DNA of 9,570 bases from Gaiellasilicea sp035645095 (GTDB taxonomy: Bacteria > Actinomycetota > Thermoleophilia > Gaiellales > Gaiellaceae). The position numbers and the translations under genes are program-made. The stretch is taken from assembly GCA_035645095.1 (NCBI GenBank), contig DASQNG010000202.1, positions 1 through 9,570 of the forward strand, read 5' to 3'. Numbering within the stretch: position 1 is the first letter of the stretch; each line of letters starts with the position of its first letter. Under the pieces are notes generated by a model. The model was given only the letters and a program-made list of their open reading frames with translations. It had not been told where the DNA came from and made no database searches. Below, one piece after another: positions 1 through 7,004 of this stretch.

Positions 1-172
1 CGGCGAACTTGGCGACCGCCGGGTCGTGGGCAGCGCCGAAGACGATCTGCTCCTGGCTGAGGCTGTTTCGCACAGTCGTGCGGCCTTCGACGCCCATGTA
101 GATCGCTGCCGCCCCGAAGATCGCGAGCGCCAGCCCGGCGAGGATCCCGCCCAGGCTAAAGACTCTTCTCAT
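1..172 (-). CDS. Partial small membrane-anchored protein (N-terminal part only)
   Basis: Reading leftwards from an ATG at 172-170, the frame stays open to the window edge for 57 codons. The protein starts MRRVFSLGGILAGLALAIFG, a short Arg-rich N-terminus followed by one hydrophobic segment (about residues 6-25). It then continues into a polar region with TTVRNSL and a run rich in E, Q and V. This looks like a single N-terminal membrane anchor or uncleaved signal sequence with a domain outside the membrane. A GAGGGAG ribosome binding site ends about 4 nt before the ATG, which supports the start. Proteins with this anchor plus a TTVRNSL-type segment are, from memory, common uncharacterised actinobacterial proteins, so I assign no function. 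The C-terminus lies outside the window. It is transcribed in the same direction as the HD-GYP gene, 238 bp away. Confidence 0.7.
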   Translation of the reverse strand, partial: MRRVFSLGGILAGLALAIFGAAAIYMGVEGRTTVRNSLSQEQIVFGAAHDPAVAKFA

Positions 173-410
173 GTCACTCCCTCATACGGTCGGGAGAGGA
201 GGAAAGCTCCCCCTCTACACCAGAGCCCGTGGGGAAGTCGGCGAACTAGCCACTGCCGCGCGACGACCGCCGAGGTCACGAAGCCTCGAGCGCCCAGGCG
301 AGGGGCAGCCGCCCCACCCCGACCACGCCGGAGAGGCAACCGGCCTGTAGAGCACGACCGATGCGTGGAGAACGTCATCAGAATGGTCTCGCGATGGCGC
401 GCTAGAGCCG
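173..410. other. Intergenic gap with a GC hairpin
   Basis: This gap separates the stop of the HD-GYP gene from the start of the left-edge membrane protein, both on the minus strand. I see no credible gene in it: the frames that are open there are Arg/Pro-rich and have no ribosome binding site. A short perfect hairpin (GGGGC-AGCC-GCCCC) lies at 302-315, about 95 nt past the HD-GYP stop. It has no T-tract, so I would not call it a terminator. The gap should also hold the promoter of the left-edge gene, but no convincing -35/-10 pair is visible. Confidence 0.5.
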
Positions 411-1997
411 TCACGCGGCGCGCGCCGTTGGTGCTGCGAGAGCGCCTTCGTCGATCAGGGCAACCGCGAGTTGAGCAACCGTAGGGTCGAAGTGCGAGCC
501 GGCACATGCCGCTATCTCAGCGCGGGCATGTTGGACGCTGAGCCGCGGCCGGTAGGAGCGGTTCGTCAGCATCGCGTTGAGTGCGTCGGCGACGGCGAGG
601 ATCCGCGCCTCTTCCGGGATTTGGTTGTCGCGCAGCTTGTCCGGGTAGCCGGTTCCGTCCCAGCGTTCGTGATGGTGGCGGATCCAGGGCGCGATGTCGT
701 CAAGGCCAGCGTCTCGCACGATCTGTTCGCCGTGCGCCGCGTGCAGCTTCATGTGCTCGAACTCTTCCGCCGTGAGGGGCCCTGGCTTGAAGAGGACGCG
801 GTCTGAGACACCGATCTTGCCGACGTCATGCAGTTGGGCTGCGACGACGATCCGCTCGATCCGATCCGGAGCAAGTCCGAGCCGTTCTGAGATCACCCGC
901 GCGAGGTCTTGGACGTCCGCCGCGTGGGAGTGGGTGTAGTGGTCTCTTGCGTCGACCGCGGTCGCGAGAGCCTGCACCGTCCGCGCGGCGGCGTGTCGCA
1001 GTGACCGTTCAGCCTCGACGACGCGACAGTGCGTCAACGCGGCCCGCACACCACCTAGTACTACCGTGATCGTGGCGACCGAGAGAGTCAGCTCTCCCAC
1101 GCGGTGGAAGTGGTCGATGACGAGCACGGTTACCGCTGCCAGTGCGGCGAGGCCGGCAACGAAGAACGAGAAGCTTCTCGGGACTCGCGAGACGCGAGCG
1201 GTAGCCGGTGACCGCAGCCAGGCAGCAGCTGCGACGGCGATTGCGCCAGCCGGCCAAAGGAGGTCGAGCAGCGTGCCCTCGGTGTAGGTGCCGCGCGCAA
1301 TTTGAATCAGGTAGATGGAGTCGGCTAGCGCGACGGCCATGAACCCTGCCGACAGCAGTAGCCAACGCGACGACAGACGCCAACCGCTCGCCTGCAGGAA
1401 CCCCAGGGCGGCCGCTGCGAGAATCAGATCCGCGATCGGGTACGCGGTTTTGAGAACGACGTCGGCATCGGCAAGCGAGGGGGCGACCTGATCCCATACG
1501 AGCCATGCCCAAATGGAGCCGAGCCCGGCGATGGCGATTCCTGCGTCCACGAAGTGCGCCGGCCGGCAGCCAGCACCGCGCGAAAGGAGCGCAATACCCG
1601 TCGCTGAGGCAGCATAGAAGCCGAAGTACGCAGCGTCCTCGGCCATCGCCGGGACGGACAAATGAGTCCAATAGAGGACGTCGCCCCCGAACCACAGCGC
1701 GAAGCCGGCGCCGATCGCGAGCCATGCCGATCGCTCCTCCCGCCTGCGCCCGGCGCGCACAAGGCATGCAAGCCCGGCGATACCGAGCAAGGTCAAGTAG
1801 CAAAGCGCCATCACTGTCGCGCCCACGCCAGACGCCCCCGACCCCGTGATGGCCAGCGCGGCGAAGAGCGTGAGCAGCGTCCCCACCGCGAGAGCAACTG
1901 CAGCTATCGATCTTCCGAAACGGCGACTACCGACGCGCGCGCTTGCGAGCTCGCCGTCCCCTAGATGCGGGAATGTCGGTGCGATCGCAGTACCCAC
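411..1997 (-). CDS. Multi-pass membrane HD-GYP domain protein, likely c-di-GMP phosphodiesterase
   Basis: HD-GYP proteins hydrolyse cyclic-di-GMP to pGpG or GMP at a di- or tri-iron centre. Numbered from the GTG at 1997 (528 aa), the first ~330 residues hold about ten hydrophobic segments. They have no PAS, HAMP or other recognised sensor, so the membrane domain itself may sense something. The HD-GYP domain occupies about 339-528. It has the YT-x-x-H entry motif (DHYTHSH), the metal-binding HD (HDVGKIG, H390-D391), HHERWDGTGYP (442-452, with the diagnostic GYP at 450-452), and the late ARILAVADALNAM helix. In that helix the usual second Asp of DxxDA is Asn474. The catalytic signature is otherwise complete. 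The start is uncertain. An ATG at 2168 and the longest open frame to 2222 both exist, but the stretch above 1997 has many A/T third positions and does not look coding. No start candidate has a good ribosome binding site. Confidence 0.88.
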   Translation of the reverse strand: MGTAIAPTFPHLGDGELASARVGSRRFGRSIAAVALAVGTLLTLFAALAITGSGASGVGATVMALCYLTLLGIAGLACLVRAGRRREERSAWLAIGAGFALWFGGDVLYWTHLSVPAMAEDAAYFGFYAASATGIALLSRGAGCRPAHFVDAGIAIAGLGSIWAWLVWDQVAPSLADADVVLKTAYPIADLILAAAALGFLQASGWRLSSRWLLLSAGFMAVALADSIYLIQIARGTYTEGTLLDLLWPAGAIAVAAAAWLRSPATARVSRVPRSFSFFVAGLAALAAVTVLVIDHFHRVGELTLSVATITVVLGGVRAALTHCRVVEAERSLRHAAARTVQALATAVDARDHYTHSHAADVQDLARVISERLGLAPDRIERIVVAAQLHDVGKIGVSDRVLFKPGPLTAEEFEHMKLHAAHGEQIVRDAGLDDIAPWIRHHHERWDGTGYPDKLRDNQIPEEARILAVADALNAMLTNRSYRPRLSVQHARAEIAACAGSHFDPTVAQLAVALIDEGALAAPTARAA

Positions 1998-2579
1998 ATA
2001 CGGACTATGAGACGAGACTGCACGAGCGCGCGCGTAGAAAACCGCCAGCCGGTGCGCAAAAGGGGTATCAGCAATTCCGCGCTGTAATTCGGCTCGGCGA
2101 GAATCCTTGGAAGACAGAGCAATGCAGCTCCCCTTCGCCCGCTGACGCGAAGAAAGATGGAGTTCCATGCCGATGAGCACAGCGGTGCCCGCTACCTGGA
2201 ACAAGGACTTTTGGGCCGCCAACTCGCCGGCCTCTACCGGTCAGAACCGGCGCGGGTGTGGCGGCCGGCGGTGCACGGTGTGCCTAGAGTGCCCTCGTCG
2301 GCGGGATGGGCTTCCTCTTGCTCCGCGGCCAGAACAGGCTCGCGTTCAGTTCGCGGAGCGCTATACGTTGCGCGGTGTTCGCGCGGCCACTTCGTCAGCT
2401 CCTACCTGAGAGATGTCGGCTAGCGCCGTAACCCATACAGGCATGCTGGCATCGCTAGCCGAGGGCGACAGGAGGGCAAGCGGCCGCCGACCACGACTCG
2501 GAAGCATCGCTTCACGAGCCTGAGGAGACCAGCGCAGGCCAGCTAGCCGGCGTTACATGACGACTAAGCCACTGCCAGA
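1998..2579. other. Long gene-poor gap upstream of the HD-GYP gene
   Basis: About 580 bp between the last gene of the minus-strand operon and the HD-GYP gene, both on the minus strand. Open frames exist on both strands, for example plus 2157-2423 and the minus extension of the HD-GYP frame to 2222. Their products are Arg/Ser/Cys-rich, have no domain I recognise and lack ribosome binding sites. Third-position G/C bias is weak here compared with the flanking genes. The gap should carry the HD-GYP promoter and the end of the upstream operon. It contains the inverted repeat at 2416-2462. I found no tRNA, known riboswitch core or insertion-sequence end. Confidence 0.5.
2416..2462. repeat. Perfect 10-bp inverted repeat with 27-nt spacer
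   Basis: TCGGCTAGCG at 2416-2425 is the exact reverse complement of CGCTAGCCGA at 2453-2462. The site lies about 120 nt past the stop of the 8-TM gene at the end of the minus-strand operon. As RNA it could form a stem with a large loop, and a transcription-end structure is possible. There is no U-tract on either strand, so a classical intrinsic terminator is not supported. A related GCTAGCCGGCGTTAC stretch occurs at about 2542-2556, close to the left arm plus its GCCGTAAC extension. An operator or a small-RNA stem are alternatives. Confidence 0.5.
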
Positions 2580-3485
2580 TCACTCAGCGGCGCGACGGGC
2601 AAGCGGCCGGTAGACGGAGAAGGCTAGGAGCGCGAAGGCCGCCCCGAGCGCAACCATCAGCGCGGTGTTTCCGCCGGAGGCGTTCGGGTCGTCGTTGACG
2701 TCCATGGTGATCGCCATCACTGCGACGGCCGCACCCACGAGGCCGTACCAGCCGACGACGGCATAGGTCAGCTTCTGCGCCCAGAGCTCGCCGCGAAAGA
2801 GGCCGATGCAGGCGGCGACCGTCGCTGGGAGGAACACACCCAGATCGAGCGTGGCTATCGTCCAGGCGAAGCCGGGGCCGGCGTGGTAGACGTCGTCCTC
2901 CGGGCTCGCGCTCATCCAGTCGGCAAGGGCGGGGACGTAGCGGACGAACGTGACGAAGCCGAGGACCGCGAGAACCAGGCCGATCCTGCGTTGGCGGCGG
3001 CCCGCGCCGGGCAGCTCGCCGGTGGGCGTCGCGCGCCACGCCCCGAGCGCCACCATCCAGCCGGCCGTGAACAGAAACAGGCAGAGCGGGAACAGGCGCT
3101 CGTTGTTGCCGGGCAGGCTCGTATAGCCAGGGCCGAGGATGTACTGGAGGAACATGTAGCTCGTGTAGGCGCCGATGGCGGGAGCGAGCACAAGCCCGGC
3201 GAGGTGGCCGCGGAAGACAAGAGCAGCAGCGAGCAGGGCGAGCGGCGCGACCAGGACCAGCGAGACGAGGTCGAGTCCGATCGTCTGGTTGCGAAGCGTC
3301 TCCGTCACCCGGTAGTCGATTGCCTCCGTTCCGAGCGGGCCGAGGACTGTGACGGTCACGAGCCCGGCGCCGATCGCGGCGAGGCCGGCGCCCAGCCAAC
3401 GGGAGACATGCACGACGGGCTGTGTCGTTTCCGCCGCGGTGGGGGGCATCGCCTGCGCTGCTGCGCTCACGCCAAGCACCCTCAT
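2580..3485 (-). CDS. Uncharacterised 8-TM membrane protein, last gene of the operon
   Basis: A 301-aa integral membrane protein with about eight hydrophobic helices, at roughly residues 29-49, 70-92, 95-117, 131-150, 167-189, 206-231, 239-261 and 274-293. Loop signatures include GPGYTSLPGNNERLFPL (118-134), between helices 3 and 4, and a DVNDDPNAS loop (262-270) before the last helix. I recognise no transporter or enzyme motif; such sequences are usually annotated as hypothetical membrane proteins. The ATG at 3485 is chosen because it overlaps the TGA of the upstream 4-TM gene as ATGA, a coupling arrangement seen twice more in this operon. The same frame is open further up to 3884, but that part is antisense-style Arg-rich sequence lying over the 4-TM gene. 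It most likely works with the 4-TM protein encoded just before it. Confidence 0.85.
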   Translation of the reverse strand: MRVLGVSAAAQAMPPTAAETTQPVVHVSRWLGAGLAAIGAGLVTVTVLGPLGTEAIDYRVTETLRNQTIGLDLVSLVLVAPLALLAAALVFRGHLAGLVLAPAIGAYTSYMFLQYILGPGYTSLPGNNERLFPLCLFLFTAGWMVALGAWRATPTGELPGAGRRQRRIGLVLAVLGFVTFVRYVPALADWMSASPEDDVYHAGPGFAWTIATLDLGVFLPATVAACIGLFRGELWAQKLTYAVVGWYGLVGAAVAVMAITMDVNDDPNASGGNTALMVALGAAFALLAFSVYRPLARRAAE

Positions 3486-3925
3486 GCCACCCGCCCCGCT
3501 GGCAGGCGTTCTCGCCGGAGCCGCACGCCGAGCGCCGCGACGAGTGCGCCGACGGCGAGCATCGCCGGTTGCAGCCAACTGAAGCCGCCGTCGGGAACGA
3601 TGATCACGACCTGGACCACGATCCAGCCGACGAGGATTAGCCCGGCGGTGATCGCGAGTTCGGCGGCCCGGCTGTGGCGCGCGAGCTGCGCCAACGCCGC
3701 GGCACCCATGCCGCCGCCCACGGCCACCAGCAGGATGAGGCTCGGGATCGTGTAGGAGTCGAACGGCGTCCCCTCCAGCCACTCGGGCGGGACGTCTTCG
3801 GCCCCGGCGAGACCGTAGGTCGCGCCCGCGACCGCGCTGACGGCAACGACCGCTTCCAAGGCAAACAGGAGCTGGCGGATCCACCTCGTCGTGGCTTCTG
3901 CTCTACTTCTCGTCGCTCTCGTCAT
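3482..3925 (-). CDS. Uncharacterised 4-TM membrane protein
   Basis: A 147-aa protein with four hydrophobic helices at about 19-41, 60-82, 88-110 and 116-136, after a short basic N-terminus (MTRATRSRAEATTRWIRQ). Notable conserved-looking stretches are PPEWLEGTPFDSYTIPSLIL between and into helix 2, GLILVGWIVVQVVII in helix 3, and SWLQPAM at helix 4. This pattern is familiar from many small hypothetical actinobacterial membrane proteins without known function. The ATG at 3925 is preferred because the protein then begins directly with the basic cytoplasmic tail. An in-frame GTG at 4024 would add 33 polar residues and leave only 6 nt to the upstream stop, but its extra codons have weaker G/C third-position bias. 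The TGA overlaps the start of the 8-TM gene by four bases, which argues that the two proteins are made in fixed proportion. Confidence 0.8.
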   Translation of the reverse strand: MTRATRSRAEATTRWIRQLLFALEAVVAVSAVAGATYGLAGAEDVPPEWLEGTPFDSYTIPSLILLVAVGGGMGAAALAQLARHSRAAELAITAGLILVGWIVVQVVIIVPDGGFSWLQPAMLAVGALVAALGVRLRRERLPAGRVA

Positions 3926-4013
3926 CTTCTCGTTCTCGCCGCTAGTGTCGCCCGTCCACCTCGGTCGGACATCGGCGCCGAACCGGTCATCGACTCCGTA
4001 GTCATCCGTAAGA

Positions 4014-4025
4014 CGTGATGTCACG
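4014..4025. promoter_or_regulatory. Short palindrome CGTGA-TG-TCACG at an operon junction
   Basis: Positions 4014-4018 and 4021-4025 form a perfect inverted repeat (CGTGA/TCACG) with a 2-nt spacer. It lies between the stop of the membrane-hydrolase gene (4031) and the preferred ATG of the 4-TM gene (3925). If that ATG is right, this roughly 105-nt gap is the only loose junction in the run and could hold an internal promoter or operator. Arms of five bases are expected by chance in a window of this size, so this is only a candidate site. Confidence 0.15.
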
Positions 4026-4030
4026 GGGCG

Positions 4031-5584
4031 TCACTGACCGTTCCCGCGCACGACGGCGTCGACCATGAATCGGTGGAACTCGCGTGGCTGCTCGAAGAGA
4101 GGACGGTGTCCAGAGGTGGCGAGGACGGTCAGCTGCTTGTGAGGTGCCCGGAGCTGCCGGAACCACTCGTTCGCGAGCACCGCGCGGCCCGCGGCCTCGT
4201 GCCGGCCCTGCACCAGGTAGACCGGAACGTCGAGCCGCCTGGCGTCCCTCCGGAAGTCAATTTCCTGGAGCTGCGGATAGAGGGCGCTGAAGGTGTCCAT
4301 CATCGCGCCGAGGGTGTGAACCTGCTCCAGCAGTGTGTACTCCTCGACGAGCAGGTTCTCGGAGAAGCCGCCCTTGCCCTCGGCGTTGTGGCTGTGGTCG
4401 TAGGGGTAGACGTCGTGCTCATACGACAGCGCCGTCTCGTACGGGAGGATGCTGGCGTACGGGGGCGGCCCGATCTTGGTCAGTTCGGCGACGAGATCGT
4501 TCTTGCCGGCCTCACGCGCCCATGCCAGTGTGTCTCGGTAGAAGATCCGGTCGGTCGCGCGCTGGCTGACCATCTGGCCGACGCCGACGAATGCCTTGTA
4601 CAGCTCGGGGTGTTGCTGGACGGCGAGCACGCCGAGAGTGGAGCCCCACGACTGTCCGACCAGGTAGATCTTCTCCTGGCCGAACCGGTTCCGCAGGTAG
4701 CTCGTCACCTCGATCGTGTCGCTCACGGCGCTCTTGAGCGTCAGCGTCGCCGCCGGGTCTAGCTGGTCGTAGGACTTGCCGGTTCCACGCTGGTCCCAGG
4801 TGACGACGACGAAGTCCTGTTCGAGGGACTCGAGGTGCCGGCGCATGGCGCCCAGCTCGCTGCCACCGGGCCCGCCGGCGAGGAACAGGAGCACGGGGTT
4901 GTGGGTGCTGTGGCCCCGGATCATCATCGCCAGGTCGTGGCCACCGATCTCCACGCGGGTGAGCTCGGCGATGCTGCCGACGAGCGGCTCGCCGTCGGGG
5001 CCGAGGATGGGGCTGGTCGTCGCCGGGCGGGCGATCGCGACCGCGAGCACGACCAGCCCTACACCGGCAGCAATGGCAATGCTGCGACGCACAAAGAGGA
5101 GGGCGCGGCGAGGAGGCCTCTCTGTGCCGAGAAGGCGGCGGGCGAGACCCGCGCCGAGGGCGGCGCCGAGGCTCATCGGCGCCAGCGCGACGAGCCCGTG
5201 TATCCCGCGGCCAACGGCGAGCGCCATCAGCCCGTAGGTGCTCGTTCCGAGCGCGTCGACGGTGGGACCGTCTGTGTCGAGCCGCGCGAGCTCGTAGCCT
5301 GCGGCGAACGCGACTGGCGTCAGGAGCATGGCCCAGCGGGAGCGGAGCAGTAGCCCTGCGAAGGCCCCGACGGCGAAGGCGGCCGCCATCGTGACCAGCC
5401 CCTCGGTGGCGCTGAGTGGGCCTCGGGGCATCGCGGACGCGAGGACGGCAGCGGTCGCGGCGGCGGTCGCTGCGGCGCAGGCGAAGCCGAGTCGGCGTTC
5501 ACGCCAGACCAGGTCGAGCACATGAGCCGCGATCGCGCGGATGCCGCCTGGGACGACCGGGACATGGGTTCCGGGGGAGATCAT
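4031..5584 (-). CDS. Membrane-anchored alpha/beta hydrolase, proline-iminopeptidase-like
   Basis: 517 aa with two parts. Residues 1-190 are a membrane domain with about five helices (around 33-52, 63-80, 84-101, 117-150 and 168-187). Residues ~195-517 are an alpha/beta hydrolase of the proline iminopeptidase (peptidase family S33) type. It has the oxyanion-hole GGPGG (237-241), DQRGTGKS (264-271) and the nucleophile elbow GQSWGS (310-315, Ser312). His493 (SGHRPLFEQP) is the likely catalytic His. The acid position reads GRHE, with Glu463 where S33 enzymes usually have Asp. The substrate could be an N-terminal peptide, amide or ester; sequence alone cannot say. Typical proline iminopeptidases are soluble and about 300 aa, so the membrane part is an addition. 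The start is supported by GGAAGGGAG about 6 nt before the ATG and by an ATGA overlap with the upstream gene. The hydrolase's side of the membrane is unresolved. Confidence 0.88.
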   Translation of the reverse strand: MISPGTHVPVVPGGIRAIAAHVLDLVWRERRLGFACAAATAAATAAVLASAMPRGPLSATEGLVTMAAAFAVGAFAGLLLRSRWAMLLTPVAFAAGYELARLDTDGPTVDALGTSTYGLMALAVGRGIHGLVALAPMSLGAALGAGLARRLLGTERPPRRALLFVRRSIAIAAGVGLVVLAVAIARPATTSPILGPDGEPLVGSIAELTRVEIGGHDLAMMIRGHSTHNPVLLFLAGGPGGSELGAMRRHLESLEQDFVVVTWDQRGTGKSYDQLDPAATLTLKSAVSDTIEVTSYLRNRFGQEKIYLVGQSWGSTLGVLAVQQHPELYKAFVGVGQMVSQRATDRIFYRDTLAWAREAGKNDLVAELTKIGPPPYASILPYETALSYEHDVYPYDHSHNAEGKGGFSENLLVEEYTLLEQVHTLGAMMDTFSALYPQLQEIDFRRDARRLDVPVYLVQGRHEAAGRAVLANEWFRQLRAPHKQLTVLATSGHRPLFEQPREFHRFMVDAVVRGNGQ

Positions 5585-6201
5585 CGGACACTCCCTTCCA
5601 GTGGGGCTGCCTCAGGTGTTGCCGCCGAGTGCCGGCCGGCGACGACGATCCCGGCGTTCCAGCCGGGTGCCCGTCCACCGGGGGGAAGCGGGATCTCGTC
5701 GATGTCGAGCCCGCTGCGGAGAATCAGCCAGGCGATCAGGGAGTTCGAGTTCCACATCTCCCCCGTGCCGAGCTCGTCCCGTCCCCAGACCGGCGTCGGC
5801 GCGTCCGGCACGAGTGCGAGCAGACGGCCCGCCGTGGCGGGGTCTTCGGTCAGCCGTAGTCGCGAGACGGCCTCGTCGAGATCGGCGACGACGCCGTCGG
5901 GCCAGCGGCGGGTCTCGTAGCGGAGAGCGCGCAGCCGCCCGGCGAGGCGGAGCCCGACGGCGCCTTCAGCGACGACGCCGCGGTCTGCCTTCCGCCCGCG
6001 CGGCACCGGCCACGCCTGCTCGATGGCGAAGGCGCCGTCGGGAACGGTGACGATCAGCGCGGAGTGGTAGAGGTCGAAGCGCAGCCGCTTCTCCCGCCGA
6101 GCGGCGAGCGCCTCGTAGAGGCGGCCGTTCAGCCGCACGAAGTGGCCGCCCGCGCCGAGGGGCAGCCAGTAGAGGTCGACGGCTGCGCCGCGGTCGGTCA
6201 C
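5581..6201 (-). CDS. Unknown 206-aa protein, possible permuted papain-like fold with Ser for Cys
   Basis: I cannot assign a named family. The N-terminal part reads DLYWLPLGAGGHFVRLNG (9-26), followed by RFDLYHSALIVTVPDGAFAIEQAWP (41-65). A His in a beta strand (His46) followed by a strand ending in a Glu-containing turn is what circularly permuted NlpC/P60 or LRAT-like papain folds show. Later comes GEMWNSNSLIAWLILRSGL (147-165). This matches in shape the N-C-x-S helix that carries the catalytic Cys in such folds, but here with Ser152 or Ser154. The C-terminal part ends with PPGGRAPGWNAGIVVAGR. No signal peptide or membrane helix is visible, so it is probably cytoplasmic. The GTG start overlaps the upstream TGA as GTGA and has a perfect GGAGGT six bases before it. 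This start is therefore preferred over the longer open frame to 6267. Fold assignment is inference; the gene itself is secure. Confidence 0.82.
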   Translation of the reverse strand: MTDRGAAVDLYWLPLGAGGHFVRLNGRLYEALAARREKRLRFDLYHSALIVTVPDGAFAIEQAWPVPRGRKADRGVVAEGAVGLRLAGRLRALRYETRRWPDGVVADLDEAVSRLRLTEDPATAGRLLALVPDAPTPVWGRDELGTGEMWNSNSLIAWLILRSGLDIDEIPLPPGGRAPGWNAGIVVAGRHSAATPEAAPLEGSVR

Positions 6202-7004
6202 ACACCGACCTCCACGCCGCGGTAGATCTCGCGGAGCGCCGTCGGAGCGAAGCCCACATGCGGCCACAGCACCGGCACGTCCGGCAGCGAATCGCCCGAG
6301 AGCACGCCAACCATCGCCTGCGTCAGCCTCGGGGAGACGGCCGCGGCCGCACGGGCGGCGAGCCCGTGGAGATGCCTTTCGGTGACCTCGTGGCCGTTGA
6401 CGAGGGCGACGAGCTCGTCGAGCGTCAGCGCCTCGGGCCCGGCGATCGAGTAGGTGCCAGGGGCGACTCGGCCACCGGCGGCCGCGAGCAACGCGCGCCC
6501 GACATCGCCGACGTAGACCGGCTGGTAGCGCTGCCTGCCCTCGCCCACGACGGCGACCGGCTTGCCGTCCTCCTGCAGAAACGGGAGAAAGCTCGGGCCG
6601 GGATCCTCGGGAGGCCCGAAGATGAACGTCGAGCGGACGATGACAGCCTCGAGACCCGAGTCCCGCAAGAGCGCTTCCGCCGCTCCCTTCGTGCGCAGGT
6701 AGGCGTTCCTCGCGCCCGCGTCGGCACCGACGTAGCTGAGAAAGACGACCCGAGCCACCCCGTGCTTCCTGGCTGCGTCGACCGTTCGGGCCAGCGTCCC
6801 CACGTTGGCGGCCTGGTAGCTGTTGCCGCCGGTCGCCTGCAGCGTTCCCTGAAGGTGAATCGCGGCGGCGGCGCCGGCCAGCGCAGCTGCCAGGTCATCG
6901 TTCCGGCCGACGCGGCGCGTCTCCAGCCCATCCCCCTCCGCCAGCGCGGCGAGGTGGCGGCCGACGTGGCCGTCGGCTCCGATGATCGCGACTGCGTGTT
7001 CCAT
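6198..7004 (-). CDS. NAD(P)-binding atypical SDR (NDUFA9/complex I 39-kDa-like)
   Basis: 268 aa with an N-terminal Rossmann fold: MEHAVAIIGADGHVGRH carries the GxxGxxG nucleotide-binding loop at 9-15. It is followed by an Asn/Asp-rich turn and a typical RVVFLSYVGAD strand (85-95). The YxxxK pair is present as Y102-LRT-K106 (NAYLRTKGAAE), then VIVRSTFIFGP (121-131), which is typical of the atypical short-chain dehydrogenase branch that includes NDUFA9-like and NmrA-like proteins. Many members bind NAD(P) as sensors or structural subunits rather than as catalysts, and no substrate can be inferred. The ATG at 7004 is chosen because GAGGAG lies five bases upstream and the Rossmann strand begins at once. 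The in-frame ATG at 7076 has no such site. It is the first gene of the five-gene minus-strand run and overlaps the next gene by four bases. Confidence 0.88.
   Translation of the reverse strand: MEHAVAIIGADGHVGRHLAALAEGDGLETRRVGRNDDLAAALAGAAAAIHLQGTLQATGGNSYQAANVGTLARTVDAARKHGVARVVFLSYVGADAGARNAYLRTKGAAEALLRDSGLEAVIVRSTFIFGPPEDPGPSFLPFLQEDGKPVAVVGEGRQRYQPVYVGDVGRALLAAAGGRVAPGTYSIAGPEALTLDELVALVNGHEVTERHLHGLAARAAAAVSPRLTQAMVGVLSGDSLPDVPVLWPHVGFAPTALREIYRGVEVGV

Noticed and set aside
302..315. GGGGC/GCCCC hairpin as terminator of the HD-GYP gene
   Set aside because: Only five base pairs, about 95 nt past the stop, and no T-tract on either strand. Such hairpins are frequent in GC-rich DNA.
2157..2423. 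Plus-strand frame of 88 codons in the gap before the HD-GYP gene
   Set aside because: No ribosome binding site, weak third-position bias, Arg/Ser-rich product, no similarity I can recognise to transposases or toxins.
2883..3755. Plus-strand open frame of 290 codons opposite the two membrane protein genes
   Set aside because: The product is highly charged and low in complexity. The minus strand has membrane helices and coupled start/stop overlaps, so this is an antisense artefact.
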